This document shows positions 1 through 10,148 of a DNA stretch of 64,000 nucleotides, in pieces. The position numbers and the translations under genes are program-made. Position 1 is the stretch's first letter. Every line of letters starts with the position of its first letter. The notes under the pieces are model-generated. The model was not told the origin of the DNA. It worked only from the letters and a program-made list of their open reading frames with translations, and did no database searches. Source of the DNA: Nereocystis luetkeana (Eukaryota > Sar > Phaeophyceae > Laminariales > Laminariaceae); contig JARUPZ010000005.1 of NCBI GenBank assembly GCA_031213475.1, positions 9,177,848 through 9,241,847 of the forward strand, written 5' to 3'.

Positions 1-8
1 TTTTTTTT

Positions 9-92
9 GTAGCTGCAGTTCCGTTTTGGGGATAAACCAGTCAAATTCCAAGCGTAACTTGTCCCCCAAAACGGGGCTGCGGTCCCAATAAA
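9..92. mobile_element. piggyBac-like MITE remnant (copy a)
   Basis: Short inverted-repeat element: the left arm (GCAGTTCCGTTTTGGGGA) is mirrored by the right arm (CCCCAAAACGGGGCTGC). It belongs to the family of about 100-bp elements whose better copies (57 kb, 21.5 kb) begin TTAACCCTTTTAGAAC and end with the mirror image. The outer TTAA/CCC termini are eroded here. Confidence 0.65.
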
Positions 93-194
93 AGTGTTGT
101 AACCGCGGCAGTGGAGACGGGGCAACACCCCCCCGCGTGCCGGTGAACAAAGGCGGTTGATAGAAAATATCTCCCTCCTTCCTCTGCGCGCGGC

Positions 195-425
195 GTGTGG
201 GGGGTTTATTGTTGCTGTGGCTGTGAGCAGCGCGGTTTCCATATGTACCGCTCGCTGCTCGCTGCGCTCGCTACTCGCTCGTCCAGGACCTCTCCCTGAA
301 TTTTGTCGAGATATACCACAGCACCAGAACGGGGTGTGGGCGTTTCATTGCCGTGACTGTGAGCAGCGCGGTTTTGATACGCTGCTCGCTGCTCGCTGCT
401 CGCTCCTATCTCCTCGCTCCTCCTC

Positions 426-460
<35 letters not shown>

Positions 461-485
461 CCCCGTGGGTTTGTCGAGATGCCAG
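195..485. repeat. two-unit tandem duplication, about 140-165 bp
   Basis: A block starting GTGAGCAGCGCGGTTT, continuing through GCTCGCTGCTCGCT repeats and ending TTTGTCGAGAT occurs twice in tandem (195-312 and 333-482). The second unit is expanded by a TCC run and a C homopolymer at about 418-464. The reading frames across it are low-complexity. Confidence 0.6.
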
Positions 486-952
486 TCAGCATAATGCGGG
501 GAAACATGCAGTAGTAGTTGCTGTAGTTTGATCAGAAACACCTGTGGTTATGTAGAAATGTAGCCAAATATGCCGGTACTGAGAACATATACTCGCATAT
601 ATATCACAGGTATAAACCTGGTGTATAGAATAGACCACTCTGTCCTGTTATATGAACACCATTTTTACACTTATTGTTAAACCAAGCGGTGTTTATATAT
701 CGGGACAAAGTGGGGTACGTTATGTAGTCCATGGTGGGTCTCTGCCTACCAACCAATTGCGCTTTTTTGTTGGTAGGTAAACACCGGAAAAAAAACGGAG
801 CTATCATTATGTATGTACGTAGAAGTCGACGCTGATTTATTTATAGCTGACTCACTCCACAGTGGATGTGGTGCATACCTACAGTAGCAGTGCTGTATGT
901 TAGCCCCTCGGAATGGTACCACGCTGTCGGAGATCTCCGCGTGCATACACCG
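486..952. other. no gene seen
   Basis: No recognisable gene or repeat family. Short frames on both strands have no coherent protein features. Confidence 0.5.
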
Positions 953-1030
953 CGTCACGCCGGGCGATAACCCAAATCACACCCGGTGATAACCCCATCA
1001 CACCGGGTGATAACCCTATCACGCCCTCTG
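953..1030. repeat. minisatellite with palindromic unit (1)
   Basis: Three to four units of about 20-22 bp built on the palindrome ATCACACCGGGTGAT followed by AACCC. The same palindromic core is tandemly repeated at 4085-4192. Confidence 0.7.
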
Positions 1031-1515
1031 GGATGACTCACCGCCCAATAGAGTGTTTGCGACAAAGGTAAACAAAAAAAAAAAAAAGTGTGCGCGCTCC
1101 CTGTGTCGTCAAGAAAACCGGATCCGAAAACTCGTTTTGAGGGGGGAGGGTGCTACCTTGTGACCCGTCTGATGCGAACGCTATTATCGAAGTTTGGGGT
1201 CCGTGAGATGTACTTCAGGTGCACCCCCCCCCCTTCCCCCCCCGACCCGCCTTTATTCGGTTCCCTTCCTGCTTCAGGCGTGGCCGATACTGCTATGAGC
1301 TGATTAGCTGTGAATCGCCACCTCTTTTTTTTCCAACCCTCTTGTCTTCAGTTTGAACTTTGTGAGTCCCGTTTAGGTTGTATACCTAGCTATTACAGTG
1401 TCTTCACAACAAATGTTTGTAATCGCCGAAAAAAAAATCGATCCTCTTTTTTCCGCTTCCAAGCCCGCCCCCCCCCCCCCCCCCAAAAAAAGAGGTGTTA
1501 CGTACGAGTATAGAT
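1031..1515. other. no gene seen
   Basis: Contains an A run (1073-1087) and a poly-C tract (about 1467-1484). No gene or repeat family recognised. Confidence 0.45.
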
Positions 1516-1612
1516 TATTAATATTTCCCTTGCCATCCGACAATGTGCAGCATGATCTTCAACATTGATCACTCATCGGAAGAAGAAAACCTCGGAACCA
1601 AAAGAAAACCCA
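1516..1612 (-). mobile_element. LINE-1 family 3' end (5'-truncated)
   Basis: Plus-strand text TGCCATCCGACAATGTGC ... CATGATCTTCAACATTGAT ... AAGAAGAAAACCTCGGA is the reverse complement of the 3' terminus of the reverse-transcriptase element at 41602-44035. The (TAA)-type tail lies at the low-coordinate side, so the fragment is on the minus strand. Confidence 0.75.
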
Positions 1613-1649
1613 CGCGTATATATTGAATAGCCCCAAATCCTGAAGGTGG

Positions 1650-3045
1650 TCGTCGCTTAGTTACGGCGCTTTTTTTCCCCGCTTTGAAGTCCCAAAGAGG
1701 CTACAACAACTATTCACAGTAGTCCCAAGTAAGTGCTGATCGTATACTCTTATACCCGCAACCTTTTCTCGGTGCACATTTTTCCCAGACCTCGAAGTCC
1801 CGAAGGAGTTATTCCCACATATACGTTCGAATGAACGTAACCGTGGCTCCTCGGTTTCGATGTGTTTTCCCTTTTCCAATCCCCGCAGAGGTTAGTTTCG
1901 AAGACGTTCGTGCCGAAAAGGCTAGCAGTCCCGAATAGGCCAACCCCTTGCATTTTAGTCCCGAAGAGGAAAGCCCCGCAGGTGTTAGTTAGTCCCAAAA
2001 ATACTATTACGGGGGACCATAGTTAACAGGACCTATGGTATACATAAAAACCTATATGTTTGACCATTTTTACTAACAATATTTGGTCCTGTTAACTATG
2101 GCCCCCCGTAATAGCTCCGAAGGTGCTACTAATAGCTCCAAAGGTGTGAGCCCCAAAGAGGTTAATCCTAATGCTCAACAGAATCGTCACGCTTGTTTTC
2201 GTCACTATTTTTCCCGTTGAACTCCCGCAAAGGCAAGTCCCAAAAAGGTTAGTCCCGACGAGGTTAATCCCAAAAGGGGTAGTCCCGAAGAGCTTAGCCC
2301 CAGAGAGGCTCGTAGTCCCGAAGAGGTTAGTCCCGAAGGGGTTAGTGCCGCAGAGGATAGTCTCGAAGAGGGTTAGTCCCAAAGAGATTATTCCCAAATG
2401 CCGAGCGTAATCGATACTCTTTTTTCAACCTGTTTTCTCGTTGAACCCTCGCAGGGGTCCGACGAGGATTTTTCCGAGGAGTTTGTTCCCGGAGAGGTTA
2501 GTCCCGAAGAAGAAAAGGCCACGAAAGGTTAGTCCAAAAGAGGTTAGTCCCAAAGAGGTTAGTCCCAAGCGAGATATTCCCAACCGCTGAACGTAATCGT
2601 CACTTGTTTTCGACACTTTTTCCCCTTGAACTGCCGCAGACGTTAGCCCGGAAGAGGTTAGTGCCGAAGAGGTCAGCCCCGAAGAACTTAATCCCAGAGA
2701 GGATTGTCCTAAAGAGGTTAGTCCCGAAGAGGTTAGTCCCAAAGAGGTTGTTCCCAAAATGCTGAAGGTAATCGTCATTTTTTTTTCGACACTTTTTCTT
2801 GTTGAACTCCCGCAGGGTTTACGGTCGCAAAGAGTTCAATCCCGAACAGGTTAGTCTCGAAACAGGATAGTCCCGCAGAGACTACTGCAGCTCCAAAGAG
2901 GTAAGTCCCGAAGAGCTTTGTCCCAAATAGGTTTATTCCCCTGAGAGGTTAGTCCCGAAGAAAGTTAGTCCCGAAGAGGTTAGTCCCGAAGAGGTTATAA
3001 GTAGTCCCGAAGCAGGTGATAATGCTTAGTCTCAAAGGAGGCCAA
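1650..3045 (-). repeat. degenerate 15-bp tandem array, pentapeptide-repeat-like on the minus strand
   Basis: Dozens of copies of a unit close to GTTAGTCCCGAAGAG. At 15 bp the array keeps frame, and minus-strand translations read as runs of TNLFG or TSLGL, matching the general form of the pentapeptide-repeat fold (A/T-N/D-L-x-G). Blocks of about 8-10 units are separated by a conserved spacer of about 63 bp (around 2173-2233, 2400-2455, 2585-2645, 2760-2822, and a remnant near 1730-1775). The spacer is itself open on the minus strand (peptide core like EKVSKTSDDYVQRLG). Stops split it into frames at 1661-1879, 1750-1998, 2092-2397 and 2425-2778, and a MITE sits at 2005-2113. Either a decayed pentapeptide-repeat gene or a non-coding minisatellite that keeps frame because its unit is a multiple of three. 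Confidence 0.6.
2005..2113. mobile_element. MITE-A copy 1
   Basis: A 109-bp element with long terminal inverted repeats beginning TATTACGGGGGACCATAG and ending with the mirror CCCCCGTAATA. It is inserted in the 15-bp array. The flanking and terminal TA is consistent with a TA target duplication. Near-identical copies recur across the window. Confidence 0.85.
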
Positions 3046-3094
3046 TTTCTCCCGTTTTGGGGCCTCAAGGAGAAAGAGCGCGAGCGGGGGACAG

Positions 3095-3170
3095 ATGCCT
3101 GGTAGATCACGGTCTATTGATAGATCATATAGATAATACAGATCATACAGATCATCTATATCGTAACCTG
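3095..3170. repeat. AGATCATA-rich low-complexity stretch
   Basis: Imperfect repeats of AGATCATACAGATCATC and similar words. No gene. Confidence 0.4.
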
Positions 3171-3329
3171 TCGTTACGGTATATATGCCAGACACTGCAA
3201 AGTGTGCAGGGTCTGTGCAGCGACCGATCCAACCCAGAAAACATCGCCTCGAGAGATCGCACGCGGGTTGCACGGCTCTCCTCCCACCCAGCAACATGAT
3301 GAGGTTATTATATTTATAGATCATACCGG

Positions 3330-3690
3330 TACACAGGCCGGCGTCCCCGGTGGCTTGGTAGGTGGTCCGCGTGCCTACTATAAGATCAGTTCCGTAGGTT
3401 CGAGTCTCACCGAGTGCATACTCGTCGGGACTTTTTCTTGCAAAACAAAAAGACTAGCGGAAAGCGCGAGAGCGTGAGCTAGCAACATTCGATAAAAACC
3501 GACGAGCAGTGGGAATGCTGAACCCTATACGCGATAAAAATGAAGCCACGTGCCGGGGGATGGGGAAGGGAAGGGACGACACCTGTGACCACACGGCTTT
3601 TGTCCGAAAGATGGCCGAGGGTAAACCATTCTCCTACGAGTTAAGCTGGAAAGTAAAAGTGATGATCGAAAATATATAAATATATACCTG
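3330..3690 (+). mobile_element. SINE-A, tRNA-derived head plus shared core
   Basis: The head has a pol III A-box-like TGGCTTGGTAGGTGG (about 3349) and a B-box-like GGTTCGAGTCTC (about 3398). The body runs GCGCGAGAGCGTGAGCTAG ... GACGAGCAGTGGGAATGCTG ... CGCGATAAAAATGAAG ... GACACCTGTGACCACACGGC and ends AT-rich. Body copies lie at 19095-19350 (+) and 16830-17043 (-). No open frame is expected. tRNA-like SINE is favoured over a tRNA gene because no clean acceptor stem is visible. Confidence 0.7.
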
Positions 3691-4084
3691 GTACGTATAT
3701 ATACAAATCAGGAACGTATCTGCAGCCGGTAACCCCCCCTGGGAGATGTAAATCATGAAGCGTGCACCGATAACCCGTCACAAGTATCAAGCGTATGAAC
3801 ACCGAGTGACGAGAGAACAGGTTGCGATATACCTGGTACTCAACTACTACACCGTAGAACGGCTGGCCACACGAAAGTGGCAGGGGCAGCAGCAGCAGCA
3901 GCAGCTCGGTAGGACGGAGATGTATCGACAAAAAGCAGGGGAGAGGCGTATGCACCCGATCTACGACGCGTTTCACCGTCAGTCTTGAGTCGGAAGTCCC
4001 ACGTACTTTAGGGCTTTCGTGCCTACCTATGTATTGTGGCAATCGAAGTGTACCCTAGATTTTCGATCAGACTGGTATCTTATC
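3691..4084. other. no gene seen
   Basis: Holds two TACCTGGTA motifs (about 3687 and 3829) and a short CAG run (about 3889-3904). The short frames are not persuasive as genes. Confidence 0.45.
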
Positions 4085-4192
4085 AAACACGGGTGATAAC
4101 ACCCCACCGTATCACACCCAGGTGATGATATCCCACCGTATCACACCCGGGTGATAATATCCCACCGTATCACACCCGGGTGATGAGAACCC
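4085..4192. repeat. minisatellite with palindromic unit (2)
   Basis: About four units of 27 bp, each CCCACCGTATCACACCCGG followed by GTGATAATAT. The core ATCACACCCGGGTGAT is a perfect palindrome and matches the array at 953-1030. Confidence 0.75.
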
Positions 4193-4417
4193 CCCCCCCT
4201 GAGATAAATTTCGGGGCCAATTTCCCTCAGGAACAGGGGAGTAGGCGGCAGGCAACACACGGGACGGAAGTTTTGTTGTGGCTTCATATGAAAAGATCTC
4301 ATTCATCGAAACCTTTCTTTCCTGGGATAAGTAGACGCATCATCGCTCTATATGTGATACGGCATTTGCACCTGCTCTCCCTGTCGCGGAGAAAACAGCT
4401 TCGAGAACTCGTGCGAG

Positions 4418-4502
4418 AAGGAGGAGGAGGAGGAGGAGGAGGAGGAGGGGGGGGGGGGAGGAGGAGGGGGGGGGGGGGGGGCAGGAGGAGGAGGAGGAGG
4501 TG
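4418..4502. repeat. GGA microsatellite interrupted by poly-G
   Basis: GGA trinucleotides flanking two long G runs. The overlapping reading frames are simple poly-Gly, poly-Arg or poly-Ser/Pro read-throughs. Confidence 0.85.
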
Positions 4503-5632
4503 CGGTCACTATCTTTGCATGCATCATTTGTTTTACGGGGTAGAACGCGAGTGGACACACGTCACCCCGGTCGGACCAATCCCACAGAAAAGCTGGATTT
4601 CTCCAAGACAACAGGGGAAAAGAGAATAAAACGCCGAGCGATATCTGCATAGATTTAGATTGATCTATCTATGGAAATATCTCAAAAAAAAAAGCAAAAA
4701 AGGGACCTCAGCGAGAGATTTGATTCCAAAAGCCACTTACTTCTCTTTTTTTTTCCGTTGTGTTTGTTGTGTGCGTATTCCTTTTTCTTGGATGCTTTTT
4801 TTTTTTTTTTTTTTTTTTTTTTGGGGGGGGGGGGGAGATTGTGGCTCTGAAAAACACCCCCAACATGACAGTATGTTATCCTGCGTGAAATCTTGCGTGT
4901 GATACGGGGGTTCTCTTCTACAACGCAAGAAGCTCGCCCCGGCACCTTGGCCAGTGAAAACCCCGACGCGCGCTCCCTCCTTACATGTGGTCATGCGACT
5001 GCGGCGACCATGCATGAACTTGAATGGGGACACCCCACCCCCGCCCGTCCCAGGCAAGCCTATTGCGCAGCGTGAAAACAGTCTCGTAGCCCTCCCGCCT
5101 AGCTCCCTATATTATGTGCCTGGAATATATATGTATATATGCACCATGTATAGGTTGGGTTGGCGTCGTTTTGGCGACGACGCTGTACAACACGCCTCTC
5201 ACTGCGTGAGCTTGAAAACCAGAGAACCGTTTTTGTTTTTGGTGGTTCTGTTTTTTTCCTGCGGTCACCACGGCTGACGGTCGAACTAGAGATCGTTTTT
5301 TTTTGTGTGGGGAGAACCTTGATTCCGCACGAGGGGGATGATCGTATCACGTAGCGTGTATATGGTGGAGGAAACCCACTAGGCAGTTACATAGTAAACC
5401 CACTATTGCTGTCTCTGGAATCGGCCACACCAGAAAACGATTCGCGTCATTTTGACGCTGTCATCGATATGCAAGAAAATCCGCCTCTAAAGCGATTCCT
5501 GGTAGGATGCAGCGCACCCTTCATGTGGCTCGCCCTACACCTCACGGCGCTTTGCGCTTGGTGCAAGCAATGTCTGCCTGGTCGGTGAAATCCCGACGGC
5601 GTGCTCCGTTCCGGTATAATAATAGTAGGTGT
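4503..5632. other. no gene seen; T(n)G(n) tract
   Basis: A compound homopolymer of about 25 T followed by about 13 G lies at 4797-4837. No other feature is supported. Confidence 0.45.
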
Positions 5633-5800
5633 CACAAGGATTACCCTGGGCTGGGTATAATCGATCGATCATTTACCCCTATAGCTCAGTATAGGTAATT
5701 CCTTCACATTTGGCGTTGCCCAGATCATCGGTTCGAACCTCACTTCCAACGTTTCTTTCACGGAAACGCTTGCAACCCTAAAAACTAAAAACACATCTCT
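5633..5800 (+). mobile_element. SINE-C, tRNA-like (copy 1)
   Basis: Leader GATTACCCTGGGCTGGG, A-box-like TATAGCTCAGTATAGG (about 5675), B-box-like GGTTCGAACCTC (about 5731) and trailer AACGTTTCTTTCACGGAAACG. The same order is seen reversed at 11490-11640. The spacing suits a tRNA-type pol III promoter, but the flanks do not pair as an acceptor stem, so I call a SINE or tRNA fossil. Confidence 0.6.
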
Positions 5801-5912
5801 CCCTGGTTCCCCAGGTAATGAAACGAAGCGGGTAGGTTAGCGTACAGACGTATACGGTTCTGACGCCCCAAAGATCAGGCCGTGCAGAGGGGGGGGGGGG
5901 GGAGTGTTTTAA

Positions 5913-6000
5913 AGATTACCCTGGGCTGGGGGTAATCGATCGATCTTTTACCCCTATAGCTCACAAGTAAGTAGGTAACACCTACTGCACACAGGTATAT
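5913..6000 (+). mobile_element. SINE-C 5' part (copy 2)
   Basis: Repeats the leader GATTACCCTGGGCTGGG, ATCGATCGATC and TATAGCTCACAAGTAAGTAGG of copy 1 in the same orientation, about 280 bp downstream, then diverges before a B box. Confidence 0.55.
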
Positions 6001-6049
6001 GCGGGGGTCTATGGTCACACGACTATGGCCATGCTTGACAACGAGTACC

Positions 6050-6078
6050 TCCCCCCCCCCCCCCCCCCCCCCGGCCCC
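6050..6078. repeat. poly-C tract
   Basis: More than 20 consecutive C, one of many long G/C homopolymers in the window. Confidence 0.9.
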
Positions 6079-6184
6079 CACCCCCGCCCCCTGCTGCTGT
6101 GGTGCGCGCGTCCACTATTAATTTCTAGAAGGCAGCTGATAAAATATCGCACCTGACATATATATGATGAACCGGTATAAAAGT

Positions 6185-6362
6185 TTTGGTCTCTCTGTGC
6201 AATACTGATGTGTATATTCTCTGCAGTAGACAGGGGTTTCTTCATCAGATTCTACCGTACGAATAAAGTAAGTAGCTCCACAACAAAGTCCGACTTCTGG
6301 ATCGCCCGTCCATCTCGTCAAGACACTACGTGAAGGTGTTACCTACTGAGCTATATATATAT
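6185..6362 (-). mobile_element. SINE-C, diverged (copy 3)
   Basis: GAAGGTGTTACCTACTGAGC followed by TATA is the reverse complement of the SINE-C A-box segment. The B box is weak. Confidence 0.4.
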
Positions 6363-7654
6363 AGGAATAAAAAAAAGTTATAACAACAACTACGGCGGCC
6401 ACGGAATAAAAAAGTGAAAACGTTGTGGTTCTTTTCTTTTTCGCGGAAGATTTTTTCTCCTCGTTTTTTTTTTTCTCTCCTCGTTTTTTCTCTTGCGCTC
6501 GTTTTATTTTAGTTTTTACTGGCGACGTGGACTGCAAGGAGAGGAGATACGAGTATACCATCAATAGTAATAATAGATCAAACCACAGCCGATCGATGTT
6601 CTAACTAACCGACCGGTAAACGCTCACTACTGTCGCGCTGCTGAGGCTGCCGCGCGTATCAGATTTTGTAGTTGCGCTTCAATCAATTATTGCGCTCATA
6701 TGCCTCATCAGCATCATCATCAAGCGGCAGGTAGGTGGGTGGGATGAATGAAAAGTTGGTTTTGAAATACTCAAAACTTTTCGAACACGTTTTCTTGTTT
6801 TTTTGTTTTTTTTGTCATTTTTTTATATCGAGTGAATCTCTTTCTTTCCCCAATCCCCTCGCCGCGTCCTTCCGCACACAAGCAAGCGCGTCTCCTTTTT
6901 TTTTTCGCCGTGCCTGTATTATACTGCTTGTACAGACGAGACTGTTATTTTGCGTCCGTCGCCGTTCGCTAGTAATAGGAACATATATTATTACCAGGTA
7001 CCTGGTATATATGATCATATTATACATGTGCTTGCGGCAGTATACATACCATGGTATAGTTCAGAAGTACCCACCAAGTTGTTTTTTTTACCTACAGGGC
7101 TAACAGCACAGACAGAGCCGTTGCTGTCGCAGTGTGTGCACATTATACGGTGTGTGATCGGCGTTGAAATTCGCAACATCTTCTAAAATATTGTGCCGTG
7201 CGGCCCGTTTGTCGTAGAGGGCAATGCACCCAACAACATTTTCGGTGTACTCGTATCTCTCTGTTGTATACGAAATTCTGGTTGTACGCACGAAATATTA
7301 ATTTGTCACGAAAAAAAAGGTCTCCCGTCTGTGTTTGAGTGTGTGTTCCTTCACGTTGAAAAAAAGCGTTCCTTATTCTGCCCGTCGACACCAAGCACAA
7401 CCAGTGTCCGTGCCGATTCTTCCATCCCAGAGAGAGGTAAGCTCCGTGCTCACAATACTACGACACGGAGGTACTACCAATTAATACCAGTACATTTTGT
7501 TAGGCCGTAAGCAGCGTAGACAGAAGAAGTACAATTATTGCTGCGTCGTTGTACTATGAATAGATTCGACAGGCACGATATACACATTCTATCAAAAGAG
7601 GGGAAAATCGAAAGAAGCAAAGGAAGACTAATAAAATCAGAAAACAACACTACT
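6363..7654. other. no gene seen
   Basis: Unique AT-rich sequence with T runs. A double motif TACCAGGTACCTGGTA lies at about 6992-7008. No coherent protein or repeat family. Confidence 0.45.
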
Positions 7655-7696
7655 ACACATTGATTGTCGGATGGCAAGCATAATAATAATATTAAT
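7655..7696 (+). mobile_element. LINE-1 family 3' terminal scrap
   Basis: ATTGTCGGATGGCAAGC followed by ATAATAATAATATTAA matches the last bases and (ATA)n tail of the LINE-1 family. Confidence 0.55.
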
Positions 7697-8161
7697 CAGA
7701 AACAACACCACGAATAAAAAAAACGAAAAACGAAAAAATGTCGCCCACCCCACCCAGAAGAAGTATATACGAGATAGATGTGGCAGGGACAATGAAAAAC
7801 AAGCTCAAGAAACTAATAAACCGATGCACCAACGAACGGATGGCACGAGAAATAATAATATTTATATGAACGGAGTATGTCCGACGACGAACCCAACCAA
7901 AGGAAAGGACAGACAAACCGAAGCTTACCGAAATCAACACAACGCAAAAACAAAAACAGTAAGATGAGTCTCCCACTCCCATATATATATGATATAAGAA
8001 AGCGCATCTAAGTATATATGATGATAAACAGCGTGACACTGCGTGCTTGCTGTGTGTGCACGCGAATTTGACGCGATCGAGGCGCCGAGTAGTAGGAGAG
8101 AAAAAAAGTTGGATCTGATTTTTTTTTGGTTTCCCGCGGCGTGATCGAGGCGACGGGTTGT

Positions 8162-8196
8162 TACGGGGGACTATAGTAAATAGAACCAAATATTAA
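8162..8196. mobile_element. MITE-A left terminal repeat only
   Basis: TTACGGGGGACTATAGTAAATAG and following bases match the MITE-A left arm and stop where a LINE-1 3' fragment begins. Confidence 0.7.
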
Positions 8197-8318
8197 TATC
8201 ATTTCCCTCGCCATCCGACAATGTGCAGCATGATCTTCAACATTGATTGGTCACTCATAACTTTCCCGAAAGAAGAAAACCTCGGAAATAAAAGGAAACC
8301 CATGCACCAAGTATATTG
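8197..8318 (-). mobile_element. LINE-1 3' end between MITE pieces
   Basis: Reverse-complement LINE-1 3' terminus (CCATCCGACAATGTGCAGC ... CTTTCCCGAAAGAAGAAAAC ... CATGCACCAAG), between a half MITE-A and a complete one. Confidence 0.75.
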
Positions 8319-8512
8319 TTACTACGGGGGGCCATATCAAATAGGCCCTAACTAGGGTACACACAAAAACCTACATATTTCGCTATATTTTCACCGACAA
8401 TATTTAGTCCTATTTACTATGGTCACACAAAAACCTGCATATATATATATATTTCGCTATTTTCACTAACAATAACAATATTTGGTCCTATTTACTCTGG
8501 TCCCCCGTAATA
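8319..8512. mobile_element. MITE-A with duplicated right half
   Basis: Starts TTACTACGGGGGGCCATA and ends GGTCCCCCGTAATA. The segment from CACACAAAAACCTRCATAT through TTTACTMTGGT is present twice, making this copy about 80 bp longer than the 109-bp norm. Confidence 0.75.
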
Positions 8513-8587
8513 TTAATATTAATATTAATAGTAAAAATAGGGAAGAAGTAAAAAAATGTATACCTGGTAGGTTTTTTGTGAGTACCG

Positions 8588-8640
8588 TCGTAGGTAGGTC
8601 CTATTTACCATGTATGGTCCCCCGTCCCCCGCCGTAATAA
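8588..8640. mobile_element. MITE-A right-end remnant
   Basis: GTAGGTCCTATTTACCATG ... GGTCCCCCGT ... CGTAATAATA matches a MITE-A right arm with a short internal expansion. A (CTG)n run follows at about 8670-8697. Confidence 0.55.
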
Positions 8641-9024
8641 TAGGCGGGGGGGGGGAACAATGTTGTACTGCTGCTGCTGCTGCTGCTGCTTGCTGCTGTA
8701 TTTTCTGCCGCGCGGTAAAAATGGAGTCACTCACCATCACGTGATTCCTACGGTATACGTTGCCGCTGGGAGAGGGGCCGGGGGCGGAGTGGCCCCTCTA
8801 CTACTACTACAGACTAATAAAAAAAATGTGTGACTCTCCCCTCGGATCTGAGGCGCCGAAAGGGAGACCAGGGCAACGACAATGGATGGATGGATGGATG
8901 GGGCTCGTAGAAAGAGAACAAAAATGACTCCCCTACGAACTCGTGCGGCGTGTGTGTCCTGCACGTAATCACCCCTTTTAGTAGCACAGCAGTAACTAGT
9001 TACCAGGTAGTTAGTTACTATCAC

Positions 9025-9150
9025 TGGGGGGGGCGGACCATAGCTAATAGGACCTATGGTATAATACTTAAAAACCTGTACTTGTACGTATATTTAACCA
9101 TTTTTACTAACAGTATTTGGTCCTGTTAACTATGGGTCCTCCGTAATAAT
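9025..9150. mobile_element. MITE-A copy
   Basis: Arms CGGACCATAGCTAATAGGACC and GGTCCTGTTAACTATGG with the usual interior. The left tip is altered to a G run. Confidence 0.8.
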
Positions 9151-9154
9151 ATAG

Positions 9155-9245
9155 TAGCTCCGTTTCGGGGACAAACTACTTGATATTTGAGTGTGGTTTG
9201 CCTCCAAAAACCAAACCAAAACGGGACTGACTGCGGTCCTGAGAT
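9155..9245. mobile_element. piggyBac-like MITE remnant (copy b)
   Basis: CTCCGTTTCGGGGACAAACT facing CAAAACGGGACTG. Abuts a MITE-A copy. Confidence 0.6.
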
Positions 9246-9554
9246 GAGGGTTAAACCGCTCTTTCTACCCGCTGACATCCAGCGCACACACACCCACCGC
9301 GCAGAGACACAACAAGCAAGCTCGTCGTATATACACCAGGTACGTATTTGGTACTATTATAAATAGTATACATACACCTATAATACCTGTGGATTATTTT
9401 TTTATTACCGGTACGTACCTGCCTGTTAATAAGTAGTACCGTTCGTTGCTACACGCGCATGGCCATCAGTTAGGAGGGGGGGTCGACGACGACAAAACAA
9501 GAGACGATTACGAAACAATAATTACAACAAAATACACAACGGAAACAAAACCAT

Positions 9555-9606
9555 CAACAGCAACAACAACAACAACAACAACAACAGCACAGCAGCAACA
9601 ACAACG
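9555..9606. repeat. CAA/ACA microsatellite
   Basis: ACAACAACAACA runs with CAG interruptions. Overlapping frames read poly-Thr or poly-Gln. Confidence 0.8.
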
Positions 9607-9856
9607 CGGCCTCTCACTCACTCTCTCCCTCGCACCGCGTTAGTTATTATTGGGAGGGGCGAGATTGATAAACGAATCAGTGCCGCGCCGCGAGATACGG
9701 CAGACAGGATGGTCTCAAATATAATGCAAAAAAAAAAAAAAGGATCTCGCCGCGTCCGTCGTGTACGCGGCGGCACGTAAGGCGGGGGGGGGCGCAACAT
9801 GTATGTATGCGTGTTATATGTGATCCCACCTACCCGTCCATGCTGCTATTATTTAT

Positions 9857-10030
9857 TGTCCTAGCGCTTGCCCTCCGGCAATGTGCAGCAGCATACGTAT
9901 GAACTTCAGCGTTGATCACTCGAAAGAACATTCCTGAAAGAAGAAATCCTCGGAAACAAAGAAACCCTACGTAATTGTGTGCATGCACGAGGTCCATCGT
10001 CCACCTTTTCTATGTCTAGTTCACCCTATC
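9857..10030 (-). mobile_element. LINE-1 3' end, diverged
   Basis: TGCCCTCCGGCAATGTGCAG, GTTGATCACTC, CCTGAAAGAAGAAATCCTCGG and ACCTTTTCTATGTCTAG follow the order of the element's 3' end seen at 13555-13700. Confidence 0.65.
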
Positions 10031-10087
10031 TATGCTTCATCTACGATGTGCTCTGTTTGTAGTTTTTATTTATGGTATACATATATA

Positions 10088-10094
<7 letters not shown>

Positions 10095-10145
<51 letters not shown>
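10095..10145. repeat. AT dinucleotide microsatellite
   Basis: About 25 AT repeats. The local frames are Tyr-Ile read-throughs. Confidence 0.95.

Positions 10146-10148
<3 letters not shown>

Noticed and set aside
2171-2410. Plus-strand Val-Pro-Lys-Arg-Leu repeat frame
   Set aside because: Opposite-strand reading of the 15-bp array. Spacers are not open on this strand in register with all blocks.
5675-5745. Functional tRNA gene
   Set aside because: A- and B-box-like words are present, but I cannot pair a 7-bp acceptor stem or define an anticodon loop, and related copies are diverged, so a SINE or fossil is favoured.
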